64,000 nucleotides of DNA from Siphonodentalium dalli (GCA_032622095.1 CP136066.1:92341319-92405318), one strand, 5' to 3'. Positions 1-11,736 are shown, counted from the first letter of the stretch. Notes: a model not told the origin generated them from the letters alone. Made by a program: numbers and translations.

Positions 1-729
1 ATTGATAAATACGCGATATATTTAGTTGCACCTGCTCTGAACAAAACATATATTTGATAATGTCAGAGATATTTACGAGCTGTCCTCAGTTTTCGCTGAT
101 AAGTGAAATAAACGCTCTTTATTTGTACTATGTAATGACTAGAATACTGGGAATTATCTGTATGCCGAAGAACGTTCGGGACCCAAACGTTCTTCGATCA
201 CAATAATTAAAACAACAAGAAAGAGACCGTCCATGTATATCATTTTTAGCGTACTTATCGTGCATATGCTGATCCATGATCCGCGATGTATCACAATCGA
301 TCATAATTTGGACATTCAAACCAACAAGTGCCTTTAAATTGAGCAAGAAGTTGAAACTGAAAACATTATAATTTTTTTTTCTCTCAAGTCAACATGTCAA
401 AAAGTTTAAAAGATAAAAATGTGCGCGAAGCACACAAACGGATCACAGTATAATAAAGCGTTCCCTACAGCTAATTTTAATTTTACATTACTATGTTGTC
501 CTTTTCAATTTTTTTTAAATGAAAACAAATAAAAAGTAAATGGTGGAAAATGCAATGCTTTGAAGGTTGCGAATATAATGGTTTCGCAGTGATTGTCGGC
601 AATCCACCGTGTTTCACGGTGATTCGCGGTGTTTTGTAGTGAGGTGGGAATACACTGCCATCACCTTGTTGATTAGACAAAAGCGCATCGCTAATCCTCT
701 CCACTAAGGCCCACGGTGTTGCGTGGGCC
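1..729. other. No gene seen, left edge
   Basis: AT-rich sequence with only short open frames, all interrupted and without recognisable motifs. I see no RNA gene. Short repeats of the type 'cacggtgattcgcggtg' around 590-740 suggest decayed repeat sequence. Confidence 0.4.
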
Positions 730-1211
730 ACCGTGAATCACTCTCCCAAAAATATCCCCACCGTGTTGAGTGTTTTCCTTACAGCACACGATGAGTGTAC
801 TGTATGGTCGGGGTCACGATTTGACCCGTCCAAAACACCCCCGGGCAAAAGTAACTCTAGGTATCAAATTTCGTCGAAATCCGTCCGTTTTACCCGATTT
901 GACCTTGAATTGTCCTTTATGAAGGTCAAGGTAAGGTCGGGGTAATGATTTGACCCGTCCAAAAGACTCCCCGGACAAAAGTACCTCTAGTTACCAAATT
1001 TCGTCGAAATCCGTCCAGTTTTACCCGATTTGACCTTGAATTGACCTTTTTGAAGGTCAAGGTCAGGTCGGGGTCACGATTTGACCCGTCCAAAACCATC
1101 CCTGGAAAAATTACACATAGGTATCAAATTTCGTCAAAATCCGTCGGGCAGTTTTCCCGGCCATAGCTAACACACAGACTGACACACATAAGTCCCAAAA
1201 TATATAGTAGA
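730..1211 (-). mobile_element. Helitron-like non-autonomous element with internal tandem units
   Basis: Read on the minus strand, this starts at 1211 with TCTACTATATATTTTGG, the same start as the element at 46928 on the plus strand. It then runs into about three tandem units of about 128 bp (roughly 808-934, 935-1063, 1064-1170). Each unit contains 'gatttgacccgtccaaaac' and 'atcaaatttcgtcgaaatcc'. The same units recur at 63290-63600. Internal tandem repeats are common in non-autonomous Helitrons. The 3' end of this copy is not recognisable. Confidence 0.55.
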
Positions 1212-1800
1212 CTAGCAGGTTAGCCCGCCACCGGCGGCTTGTCCGAAACATGACATTTTTTTAATATTTTTTTTTAATTTTTAGCTCCACGCGTTTCAAT
1301 AAGAAAAATTTGTACCCGGTAGCTCCACCCGTTTCCGAGATCTGGTCTGCGCATGCGCGAAGCTGGCGTCGCACGGACTCGGCGACCCGCTAAAATTTGT
1401 ACCCGGCGCAAGATACATTCACATAGCAAATTTCAAGTCGATAGCTCCACCCGTTTCCGAGATCTCGTCTGCGCATGTGCTGCACGGGCGTCGCACGGGC
1501 TCGGCGACCCGATAAAATTTGTACCCGGCGCAAGATACATTCACATACCAAATTTCAAGTCGATAGCTCCACCCGTTTCCGATATCTCGTCTGCGCATGC
1601 GCTACACGGGCGTCGCACGGGCTCGCCAATACGACAGCGACGACCACCTGGTCAAACTACACTCACGTACCAAGTTTCGTCCCGATCGGTCGAGGTGTTG
1701 GTATCTGATGCAAAAGACGAAATTGTGAGTGTTGGTCAATAGTCCCCGCCGTGAACCTCATCGTCGCAAAGAGCGGACAGTCAATTAACCCCGTTGTGAA
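1212..1800 (-). mobile_element. Helitron-like element, 3' end with hairpin and CTAG
   Basis: On the minus strand the element ends at 1212 with a GC-rich hairpin (GCCGCCGGTGGCGGGC), a short spacer and CTAG, followed by T. This is the Helitron 3' architecture of hairpin plus CTRR inserted before T. Inside are three tandem units of about 122 bp beginning 'agctccacccgtttccga' at about 1320, 1441 and 1564. The 5' end is not certain. An apparent 129-residue open frame at 1353-1742 on the plus strand is only the tandem repeat read through, not a gene. Confidence 0.55.
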
Positions 1801-3568
1801 CCTCAATCACCAACGCGACGTAAACATGTGTTGCGTTCTAAAAATAGGAAAGCATTTTCTCTCTGCATAATTCTGCAGATGCTAATATGATAAGAACGTA
1901 CTACGTTATTCGAAAACTTACTTCACCCAAGGCCATGATATGTAAATATACAATTAGATTAGATGAATAATAATTGTACCCGCACAGTTTGATACTTTGA
2001 AGTATATTCTCAAGTCGCATGTGCCGGTTTAAATCCGGTTTCAATGGTGCCGTGTATTTATATTTCACGGACATGTACCGGTATATAACAATTGAATGTA
2101 TGTTCCACGCACTGTTACTGAAAGCATACATATAATTTGGACCTTATTGGTTAAGACATGGATGCCTTCGTTATAGGTTATAATTTAGGAATACCAGTTA
2201 CTAAATTATAATACCCTGACACTGTATGTTGTAAAGAATATACTAATATTATACTATAATAGTATAATACTATGATAGTATGAATGCCATATTATCCTCA
2301 AAACACACATTGTGTGAGTCGATCGTTTGTTTATATACAGCACATAGAGAGTGAGCAATAAGAACAACACTCAACACCGAGGAAATGTGTTTAGGAGACT
2401 TATTCGCAGTGACTCATTCAACACCGAAATCTTGAAAGGTGAGGGTTAGCTAGCGCTATACTGATACGTTATAAACAATTTGGTGGAATTTCTAACCAAA
2501 GTTCACTTAATGCATGGGGTATATATGGCGATTAGTGTTTTGGTTATCTCATACTATTTACATACCGTACTGTTTGTTTACATAACATGGGGTTCATATA
2601 CATAATTTAGAAATAGCATTTAATACAACTATTAGTTATTTAAGTCAGGCATTTAGGTTCATTGTACCTGTGTACATCTGGTGGGCTAAGTCCTCATTTT
2701 GGAAGATTCGTCAGGACTCTATATATCAGCCATTTATTAACTCTGAAATATGTTTGTAAAAGTAAAACATAAAGTGATCCAGACAGACTGATGGACAAAA
2801 CAAACCAAAGCACTGCCACTGATGGTTATTTAAACCAAATATCCGGCTACCACCTTTGATCAAAAAATCTTAACAAAATATTTACCATGCAAATTTCCAT
2901 TGCGAGCTATTTCTGAATACTGAATAGAACCTGGTATAAAATTGTCTACTGTGAGGGTTTACGAGCAGATAATTTAACCCATTCACAATACAAACCGTTC
3001 ATAACACCATGCATACATGGCCTCAATAGCCCGAAGACAAGTGTGACTCGTCACACAGTAATATTTCAACCAGGCTATACTCATGATTCATTCAATGAAC
3101 TGGATATTGCATGTACACTTCTGCTACAGTGATTGGTACTTGATAGCACTATTGGTGCTAATGATATGATATTATATGCATATCGCGATTCAATTTAGTC
3201 TTTTAGACTTGGAAAAATTATTGAAATTTCCGCACGCAGTGACGAATGGTGACCTCGTATAATGATAATTTTGTTTCTCATTTATAATAGCATCCTATTC
3301 CATACCTAAGCTAAAATAAACACTCTGTAACAAATGAATTTGGTACCCGGAGAAGTTCCAAAAAAAAAAGGCACACTATCAGTTCAGAATATGCATTGCA
3401 TGTACGCAACAAAACACAATTCAAATAACTTGAATTATAGGTATAAACGGACTGAAATGTAGAAATTACAGTAAGTTTGCACAACCTTCCCCGAAGCAGC
3501 ATGCAATTTGCCCAAAAGTTCCACAAATAGAGATCGCCACTGTGTGGTAGGATTTACATGTCATCATG
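1801..3568. other. No gene seen
   Basis: AT-rich sequence without a supported gene. A short palindrome of about 21 nt (ATTATACTAT, one base, ATAGTATAAT) lies near 2250-2272. Confidence 0.4.
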
Positions 3569-3575
3569 ACATAAA

Positions 3576-5005
3576 CTAGATCATGCCATGAATCTCTACT
3601 AAAGCTGACTCCCGTAGAGATCATATTTCACCTGTACAAAACCCGGGAACTTTTTTTAAGTTTTGACAGGAAACCTTATAAAGTCAAAAAAAATAACATG
3701 GGGAATGTACTTCTTTGTTCATACATGTACCTGTGGCTTAATGATTTATTCATCGGTACGTGAAGTTCCCAGCTCGATATTACAGAATTGCTTTCGCGTT
3801 ATGTCGCTTAGGCCAAAGAAAAAAGATTGTATGTTTTCGGTAACGGAGCGTAAAAAATTAGGGTAGGTAGGTACACTGGTAGGTAGGGAAATTTTTGTTT
3901 TTAATTTTATTTCGATATTTTTTATCCAGCTGCAGAAATATTGAACTACATCGACCGAAGTGACATAAAATGCCAACCCGTGTTGTGGGGAAAGTATTAC
4001 TTGATCAACACAGTGGAAACTGGAAATATACATTAAGGTTGATAAAAAAAATCAAATTTCATGCTTAGGTATGTTTTTTTATTATTCACATACATGACAT
4101 GTAGCACATTTTCATAAATTTGGCTATAAACTTGGTAGGAAATTGATGTCACTAACTTTTTATAAGAATTTTACCAATAATACCGCCATTATATATACTG
4201 TACTGGACTGTATTTGTATTGTGACGACTACATTCCATTGTCTGGGGGGTAGCCAGTACGTCCACCGAGCATGCCTGGTTTTTGGAGACAATAGCTATAC
4301 CCCTAACATATGTGGTGATAACCTCTATACATGTATATATATACCCACCATGTCTGTTGATAGTGTTCCATAAGTCCCAAACAAGACATAAAGCACTGTA
4401 AATTTAGTGTAAAAGCAGGCAGGAGATAGTCTGAGATACACTCTCAGGAAATTAAAATTGCAAAATGTATGCCCATCAATCCACAACCCATCACACACCT
4501 GGGGCCCTTGAGACAGCCGTCAATTCATGGTCACTTTTCACAGGGATATGTTAGAAACCATGTGTTTTGCACACTAAAGGTCATCAATATTTATGAGCAT
4601 TGGTGGTAAAAAACAGTAAATTTTAGAAAATATTGACATTTTCTCAAAATATCAATAAAAAGTTTAGGGTCGGCGGGTTATTTTTAGGGTCGGTCGATGT
4701 ACGGAAACATAGTATCTTTTTACTTTGGCCTTACGACAATAATTTTCGTGACAGGGAATAAAATAAATATTTATCGCGGAATCGGGTCTCAAAAGTCACG
4801 TAAATAATATAATCTCGAGCTGGGAACTTCACTTACCGATGAATAAATCATTAAGCAACAGGTATGAACAAAGTACATTCCCCGCGTTACTTTATAAGGT
4901 TCCCTGTCAAAACTTAAAAAAACTTCCTGGGAATTGAAAAGGTGGAATATGATCTCTACGGCGTTCTAGATTTAGTAGAGATTCATGAATCATGGCATGA
5001 TCTAG
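3576..5005. mobile_element. Foldback DNA transposon, about 1.43 kb, 7-8 bp target duplication
   Basis: The ends are inverted: CTAGATCATGCCATGAATC at the left and its complement at the right, continuing for about 200 bp (3576-3782 against 4810-5005). The direct repeat ACATAAA flanks both sides (3569-3575 and 5006-5012), and could be read as 8 bp (ACATAAAC). There is no transposase frame, so the copy is non-autonomous. The superfamily is uncertain. Fragments of the same terminus occur at 20832-20856, 25923-25947 and 31813-31866. Confidence 0.75.
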
Positions 5006-5012
5006 ACATAAA

Positions 5013-6192
5013 CAATCAGCATCCATCTTACTTCTTCTTAGTCTTACTTGTGTTGATATGTCGTTTGGGACAAGCGTGTCTCCGTGTATTTTATATGTAT
5101 CTGTATCTGTAGTGGGTTCAGTGCAGTAACCAATTCTGGTTTTAGGCGTATCCTATTTATGTTACTTTCACAAAACTAGCACTAGTATTATTCACATTCA
5201 AATTAAACAAAGCGGAATGTATATACAAATAGTACAATCCTTGAATTCACGTTGTGACAAGTGAGTAGTGTAAACTGGTAAACAGGTAAATGTGATCACG
5301 ATTCACGGTATTCACCGGAAATCTGGCCATTAATTAGAATCAGATAATTTTGAACTAACGCCCACTAAATCCACGTTGAAAAGACGAAGTCAGAATAATT
5401 CCTTACGTCCAAGATGAAGCCTAATTTCATTTCAATTTCAAGGATTTTAATTTTTGTTTTGAGAATTGTCCCGACCTTGTCCTTCACCTTGTTGGAATAA
5501 CCGGAAATGTGTTTTGATTTTTTTTCCGGTCTTCGCTAATGACAACTGTTGTTAAGCTTTGGAGTTGGAACAGAGACTGCTGAGAATTGATAAATTAGAC
5601 GCATTTTTGCGATTAAATTCATTCAGTTGATGGCACCTATGATCTAGTTATCTTGCCAAGTTAACTTTCAGTTAATCATTCATTGAAACATGAACGGCAA
5701 TAACAAAGACTCAGAGTTTGAAAATGTCAGTTTCAAACACAAACTTGACCAAGTCAGACTCAGAGTCAAACAACGGAAGTCTCAAATCACAGTAAAAGAA
5801 GTGTTTTGGTGACATTTTTCGGTCCGAAACAATATATGAAGTACAATTTTTTATTTAGATCACTCACCTTCTATGTATATAGTGTTCATCTCATCCTTTT
5901 GTTGTGTGATAATAGGTAATTTGTGGAAATACTAACGCCGAGGTGGTGAGTTCTGTATTTGAACTACAAGGCTTAGCAACAACCATGTCTATGCAACGTC
6001 AAATCTGATTGGTTAAGATAGACAATCTGACCAATAGGAAAATCGTTTTTATTGCGCCTTTCATTTAAGAGAGCGCCACTTTACGTTACGTTAAGCGCGT
6101 GCTCTGATACTATTCTCAGGTAACGTGAACTATATATAGAACACAATAATACAGCTTCATAGGTATACGGATCTCATGCGCGTTACCGTCAT
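5013..6192. other. No gene seen
   Basis: No coding region or RNA recognised. The stretch includes AT-rich unique-looking sequence and a GC-richer patch near 6060-6110. Confidence 0.35.
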
Positions 6193-6235
6193 GAAAACTT
6201 TCAGATTTCGCTTCGCGAAATCTGATTAAGTTTTC
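6193..6235. repeat. Short hairpin with TTCG-type loop
   Basis: GAAAACTT, T, CAGATTTCGC then TTC then GCGAAATCTG, AT and AAGTTTTC form a near-perfect stem of about 18 bp. The flanks 'cgtta' and 'taacg' also face each other. It probably marks the end of, or the interior of, a small palindromic repeat. No function is evident. Confidence 0.5.
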
Positions 6236-6249
6236 TAATAACGTAGCTC

Positions 6250-6902
6250 CCCGTAGGTAGCAATATCGTTGTTGTTGATATTTACGGCTTGGGGGCTATT
6301 TTCTTATTTAGCAAGTTTGAGCTCAATCGGTTCGAGTCTATAAAGGACACACTCATATATATGACACTTCCCGTGGGTAGCAAGTTTGAGCTCAATCGGC
6401 ATTCCCTGGAATTTCCCGTAGATTGGCAGATTCCAGTAGCTTTTTATAACGGTATATCTGGGGAGAAATCTGATGCTATATTCGTGATTATCTGGGATGA
6501 TTTCGGTATATAACTATATACTGTAAAAACAAAGCGCGCCATCCGTGCTCGCAGGGTTGGTCAGAAACAAATGTTTTTTAAATTTAATGTATGTTCCGTA
6601 TATCTCTCTGCAGATGCAAATAGCGTTGAATGGCAAACAGACGCTCTTTATAGAGATGCGTCAAAAACAAACGCTCATTAAATAATCACTTGATTAACCC
6701 ACGCCGTGCCTTTGCGGTGATTTGAGATTGGAGAACGGGTGCTCTGAGCTTTTCTAAACTGCGACCACGGTCGTGTCGGTGGATTTGACACTTACATAGG
6801 AAGTTTGAGCTCAATCTGTACACGCGTTTTGGATTCTATGAAGTACACACACACACACATACACACATATATACGAAGTCTCAAAATATATAGTATAGAA
6901 GA
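6250..6902 (-). mobile_element. Helitron-like element, 5' portion
   Basis: On the minus strand it starts at 6902 with TCTTCTATACTATATATTTT, then GAGACTTCG, a TG-rich run and 'gattgagctcaaacttcc'. This matches the first part of the element at 46928-47697. The element directly follows the CTAG end of the next unit (6903), so the two are head to tail. An apparent 74-residue open frame at 6289-6513 is repeat sequence. Confidence 0.5.
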
Positions 6903-7900
6903 CTAGCTGGGAACCCGTCCTGACGGGTAGAGTCGTTGTGTTGTTTTTTTATACCAACACCCCGAAAATGGTGGAATTCGGCCCAGCGGATACCGAGATA
7001 CCGGTTCAAGGTCATTTTAAAGGTCAAGGTCACGCCACACGGGCATCCGGGTGTGACGAAATTGATCAGCGCATCAAACTACCCGTCCCGAGATAGAGGT
7101 ATCAAGCTTCAAAAGAATCGAGTTAAGCAATTTCAATGTAAATAAACCAAACGTCTGTTACACGGCTTTAACCAAAATTTCGGCCATTCTGGAAGCCATC
7201 TCAGCTAAATGGAGACAATCATGGATTTTTTTTTATATAAAATAAATAAGTGTGACGAAATTGATCAGCGCATCAAACTACCCGTCCCGAGATAGAGGTT
7301 GAAGGCCTCATATACACACGCTCATTAAGGATGAAGCTTCAACAGAGTCAAGTTAAGCAATTTCAATGTAAATAAACAAAACGTCTGTTACACGGCTTTA
7401 ACCAAAATTTCGGCCTGTGGACAATGATGTTTAGAAGGTGATTCTTCCGTCCACCATTCTCCTCAAACCAACCTCGGGCCTCAGGCGCTGATCTGAGAAG
7501 AACAGATACTACACTTTGATCTTAGTCAAAAGGCCGAGAAGCCACTCTACAGGACTTCGCACTAAGCGAGGTGTGGGAAATAAATGCTCATTGTAAACTA
7601 TAAAACAGTCAACAGTCTGAATTCACAAACTATTAAAACAATTAACAAAAAGAATGTCTGAAGTCGAACAACAAAACCTTCGCCAGCCTCATATACAGAT
7701 AAAGAGCGTTATTAGGTTAACCAACCCGAATATGGGAAATATAAAGAGCGCTGTTTGTAAGGAAATTTAGCACTGCGGCTCAGTTGATCCGGAGATATGA
7801 GTTTTAAAGGTGAAGGTAACGCCGCACGAACAAATGGATGGGCCTATGTTGGTCCTCGGGTGATACTACGTGCCCGTACCAAGTTTCGTCGAAATCGGTT
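6903..7900 (-). mobile_element. Helitron-like element, 3' end, with internal duplication
   Basis: On the minus strand the 3' end reads ACCCGTCAGGACGGGT (a perfect hairpin), a six-base spacer TCCCAG, then CTAG and T. Inside, a segment of about 125-155 bp is present twice (about 7061-7186 and 7255-7413). Both copies include 'ttgatcagcgcatcaaac' and 'acggctttaaccaaaatt'. The U2-like segment at 7479-7541 lies just beyond the second copy. The left boundary on the plus strand is firm, the right one is not. Confidence 0.5.
7479..7541 (-). ncRNA. U2 snRNA-like 5' domain
   Basis: The minus strand reads CTTCTCGGCCTTTTGACTAA, GATCAAA, then GTGTAGTATCTGTTCTT. This is the conserved 5' part of spliceosomal U2, including the branch-site recognition sequence GTAGTA. 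It continues as TCTCAG, ATCAGCGC, CTGAGG, which fits the position of stem-loop IIa with a different but still paired stem. I see no Sm site or the usual 3' half afterwards. It is either a truncated U2 pseudogene, a U2-derived SINE head, or a strongly diverged U2. Confidence 0.6.
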
Positions 7901-7925
7901 TAGCCGTTTTAGAGTCCATCGCGGC

Positions 7926-8017
7926 CACACACACACACACACACACCCTCTCACTCACACACACACACCCTCAAACACACACCCTCACACACACACATAC
8001 CCTCACCCTCACAAACC
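7926..8017. repeat. (CA)n-rich microsatellite
   Basis: Imperfect runs of CA with 'ccctca' interruptions, directly after 'gccgttttagagtccatcg'. The same unique stretch precedes the microsatellite at 9664, on the other side of the large inverted repeat. Confidence 0.85.
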
Positions 8018-8302
8018 CTTGTTTGTATTACATACGTTGTGGGGACATTTCTTTAGAAATTCAAACAATACCGTAGTTGTGAGGACCTCGTTATTTCGTA
8101 AATATATCCAAACTCGGAGGGTACCTTTAACGAAATAACGGCAATCTTTGTAACGCATGCGTAGTATTATTTCCGCCTAGTGCGGACGAAAAAATATCAA
8201 AAATTTCAAAAAATACAAATTTCCGTCGCCTTAAGGGAAAAAACTGTTAACATTGTAAGGACATTGTTTTACTATATGAATGTCCTCACAGAGATGGGTT
8301 AA

Positions 8303-9560
8303 CACACATGTCCCCAGAACAAAAATTGACCCCACCCCCCCTCCAATAGTACTTAATCCTATAGAAAGGTATCTAACTTGGCCCGGCCTAATTTTTTATT
8401 ATTTTTACAAAGTCCGCAATCAGGTTAAAATACACAAAAATAATGTTTGTAACATAAATGCCTCATATATAGTTAGAAAGGTATTTTATTACTCTTCAAT
8501 TTGATGTATCCCTTGTAAACAGCGGTCAAGAAAAAGTCCTGTTATGACCACAGGTCTAACGCAAACCGGCTGTAACATTTCACTCGTTCGAGACGGTGTC
8601 CGCTAAACTGGGTCAAAAAGTCCGGTTTTTACACCGACTTTCGCTTTAAAAAACACGCTCAACGGTAAGTAGGATATATATTATACATTAATAGAAGCGG
8701 AATTGTTTACTGACCCACCCAAACCAATCATGCCACATCACGACATCGTATCTCTCGTATTTATTGAAAAATTCAGTTTCATAAACCAGGAAGGAGATTG
8801 AAATTTTTCAAAGGCAGCCATGATGTGCGAATCTGCTATGGGTACTATTTATAGTTCTCATGCAACACAATTATATTGTTATAAAAATTGAATAAATACA
8901 CAAAGACTGAATTAACACGAATGCCGATTTGAAAACATACATATAGACAGGAATATAATTCCATAAATATTTATAGAGCGTATATACACTACTTCTTGGT
9001 TATATATTGTGTTGCATAAGAACTATAAATTGTACTCATTAGCAGATTCGCAAAATGGCCGCATTTGTTAAATTTCACTTTGCTTCCGGGTTTAAAAACT
9101 GGATTTTTCAATAAATACGAGAGATACGATGCCGTGATGTAGCGTGATTAGTTTGGGTGGGTCAGTAAACAATTCCACTTCTAATGATGTATACTATATA
9201 TATTCTACTAACCGTTGATTGTGTTTTTGAAGCGAAAGTCGGTGTAAAAATCGCACTTTTTGACCCAGTTTAGCGGACACCATCTCGAACGAGTGAAATT
9301 TTACAGTCGGTTTGCGTCAGACATGTGCTCATAACCGGAGTTTTTCTTAACCAATTTTTACAGGGGATACAGCAAATTGAAGAGTAATAACATATATTTC
9401 TAACTATATATGAGGCATTTATGTTACAAACATTATTTTTGTGTATTATAACCTGATTGCGGACTTTGTAAAAATAATAAAAAATTAGGCCGGGCCAAGT
9501 TGGATACCTTTCTATAGGATTAAGTACTATTGGGGGTGGGGTCAATTTTTGTTCTGGGGA
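8303..9560. repeat. 1.26-kb inverted repeat (foldback element)
   Basis: The arms at about 8303-8890 and 8995-9560 are reverse complements with modest divergence; for example 'ccccagaacaaaaattgacc' at the left is matched inverted near 9540. The centre near 8891-8994 is AT-rich. Open frames in both arms are mirror images and carry no motif, so this is not coding. CA microsatellites with the same 5' flank lie at both ends, so the element may have inserted into, or duplicated, that flank. Confidence 0.75.
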
Positions 9561-9569
9561 CCTGTGGGT

Positions 9570-9710
9570 TAACACACTCACACACCCACCCTCACACACA
9601 AACTTTCGTCAAATATATAATAGACGATATCGGTTTAGCCGTTTTAGAGTCCATCGCGGCCACACAGACAGACAGACAGACACACACACACACACGCACA
9701 CAAACTTTCC
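9570..9710. repeat. CA / CAGA microsatellites with repeated flank
   Basis: Two short CA-rich tracts (about 9575-9600 and 9661-9705), each followed by 'caaactttc.tcaaatatat', separated by 'gccgttttagagtccatcg'. This looks like duplicated end sequence of the repeat seen at 7880-8020. Confidence 0.7.
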
Positions 9711-9849
9711 TCAAATATATAATAGATAACAACACCCAAAATCAGAGTCAATGGACTCGATTGGGATCAGAACCATTATGAAACTGACCATTGTGCAAAC
9801 ACATATAAAACAGAATATCAAAACAGATAGAAATACTGCTTTGAGAACA

Positions 9850-10280
9850 GCAAACATAAAACCTGCGAGTGTGGTTTGACTCTGTGTCTGAGTGCTGACA
9901 TCAACACACTTTGTTGTAAACACGATTGCTGAGTATGTGACCCGTGGAATAGTTGGTCCAGTGCCAACTATTTTCTTAGCTTCAATATATGACAGATGCT
10001 TCTCAGCTTTATATCCTTGAATCTTGAATTCATAGTCCCAAATGTGATACGAACAATCCATTGCAGCATGTGAACATTGACAGTTTGAACATTTCTTAAG
10101 ATTCTTAAAATCATTATGATCATCACCAGAAATAGAACATCGAGCACATATGGTTTCTTTACGTTTACAATGTTTCTGACCACGGCCATACCCCTGACAT
10201 TTAAAACATCGCAATGGGTTTGGAACATGTGTGCTTAATGCATCTTCATATACACAACCGTCCATATCGGGGGATGTTCG
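9850..10280 (-). pseudogene. LINE ORF1 (gag-like) fragment with zinc knuckles
   Basis: The minus-strand frame contains PNPLRCFKCQGYGRGQKHC, then CARCSISGDDHND, then CSNCQCSHAAMDC and SYIEAKKIV. These are the three CCHC-type knuckles and the following helix of ORF1 proteins of Jockey/CR1-like non-LTR retrotransposons, which bind the element RNA. The start is missing, and after TYSAIVFTTKCVDVSTQTQS the frame drifts into non-matching sequence. With 10921-11240 it forms one broken ORF1 on the minus strand, split by the repeat at 10440-10815. Dead fragment. Confidence 0.75.
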
Positions 10281-10439
10281 CGCCGATTGTAGTTCAGAAT
10301 ATAACTAGAGGTGTAACTGTCCCAATGGGACTAAGGATCCCCCCCCGTGTTTAACACACTAAGAAGTGTCACGTGTCAGTAAACATTTAGTTAAAATAAT
10401 AAAATAACAGATTCCCATTGCAGGTGCAGAACCCTAACC

Positions 10440-10815
10440 CCTAACCCAAATACTAAACCCGTTGACCGAAAATGTACGAATAAAAGCTCGAAGAAAATTA
10501 TGCATGTTGCGAAATTGTTCTAAGTCGAAAAACTTCACCAGAAAAAGTCGGACAGACGTCATAATAGCAAGTGCACAGGTTTCCATGGTACTAAATATAT
10601 GTGCCAAGTTTAAAATAAATTGACCTAAAAATGTAGTAATAAAGCTCCGACAAAATTCTACATGTTGCGAAAATGGGATAACTCCACCACGTGTCCCACA
10701 GACGTCATAATCGCAGGTGCACAGGTTCACATGGTGGTTGATGTCTGTGCCAAGTCTCACAGAAAATGAACAAAAAACGACTGCGAAAAACGGATTTGTG
10801 TCCACGGACGACGGA
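10440..10815. repeat. Tandem duplicated repeat, period about 160 bp
   Basis: Two copies of a unit with 'aatgta.gaataaa.gctc', 'catgttgcgaaa' and 'gtgcacaggtt.catggt' begin near 10461 and 10620. The block ends in 'cacggacgacggacg'. It separates the two parts of the minus-strand LINE ORF1, so it is probably a later insertion. It starts after a short telomere-like run (aaccctaaccc) at about 10430. Confidence 0.6.
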
Positions 10816-10920
10816 CGTTGCGGGGAGGACTATAACTATTCAACGGAACTGTTTGACCATGAACTGCCTTTGTAACTATACGGACTTCTGTAACACCATG
10901 TGGTGCTCACTCATCAGCCA

Positions 10921-11240
10921 ATATCTTTGACTCAGAAGAATCAGCTATATTGCGAGTTCACAACACAGCTTTGCTACTGTTCAATGTCTTGTGCGGAGTA
11001 ATCAACACTGGTGTTTGTGCAACATATGTTAATTGCACAAGAGCGTTAGCTTGAATTATTCTTGAACAATCGATCAGAGGGAGCCACTTAGTGGCCCAGT
11101 CATGATCGGTTTGACAGCTTTTAATTGTCCGGTTATGTTTTGTAGTGTTTTATCATCGCAAATACAAAAGATCCCCTGGCACTTGTATCAAAACCAAGTA
11201 CAAGTACTGAGGATAAACCTCAGCATTAGTGGAACTTGGC
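10921..11240 (-). pseudogene. LINE ORF1 N-terminal fragment
   Basis: The reverse complement is closely similar, by eye around 80%, to 52245-52560. It keeps the peptide equivalents of LVLGFD, VKPI.TGPLSG and TPVLITPHKTL. In ORF1 proteins of this LINE family this is the part before the zinc knuckles. Stops and frame breaks are present. It belongs with 9850-10280 on the same strand. Confidence 0.7.
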
Positions 11241-11736
11241 GGTGGCAATTTTGGGAGCTATCTTGTGTTGGGTGTTCTAAGTTTTTCCTTAAAGCTAGCA
11301 TAATGTTATAGCATCACAGCTATATACGTTTTTGTACATTTCTCCATGAAAATCGAATCAATCTCAGTCAGTGTATCGTTTTACCAACGGCGGCCATGTT
11401 GGACGCCATCGTGGAATCTGGTTTTTCCCCAAAGCGGATTTTAGCGGATTTTGGATATACTTTTCCTGGGATCTTCCAGCTTCGACTGATTCCAAGATCG
11501 CGTCTTTACCAATTTCTTCTGGGTGAACCCCCTTTTTGCGTACCACGACATACTATATGTGACGCACATATGATGAAGTATACATGGCTTTGTTGTTATA
11601 ACGAACCAATGCCGGACGCTTTGGGTCGTATATAGACTATATCACCAATTATTATCTAATACGACGCAGCTGTTTTGAATTTCGCGAGCGCTTTTGTCGC
11701 AGTAGATCGGTGGGCATAAAGCATTAATGTTGCAAT

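Noticed and set aside
1353-1742. 129-residue open frame
   Set aside because: Three tandem repeat units of a Helitron-like element; peptide repeats follow the DNA repeat and have no family motif.
9270-9599. 109-residue minus-strand frame and its mirror at 8280-8504
   Set aside because: Same peptide from both arms of the 1.26-kb inverted repeat; no motif.
10428-10448. Telomere-like aaccctaacccc run
   Set aside because: Only about two to three imperfect units; too short to call an interstitial telomere.
11364-11635. Overlapping frames of 60-79 residues on both strands
   Set aside because: No motif and no consistent splice sites; likely chance.
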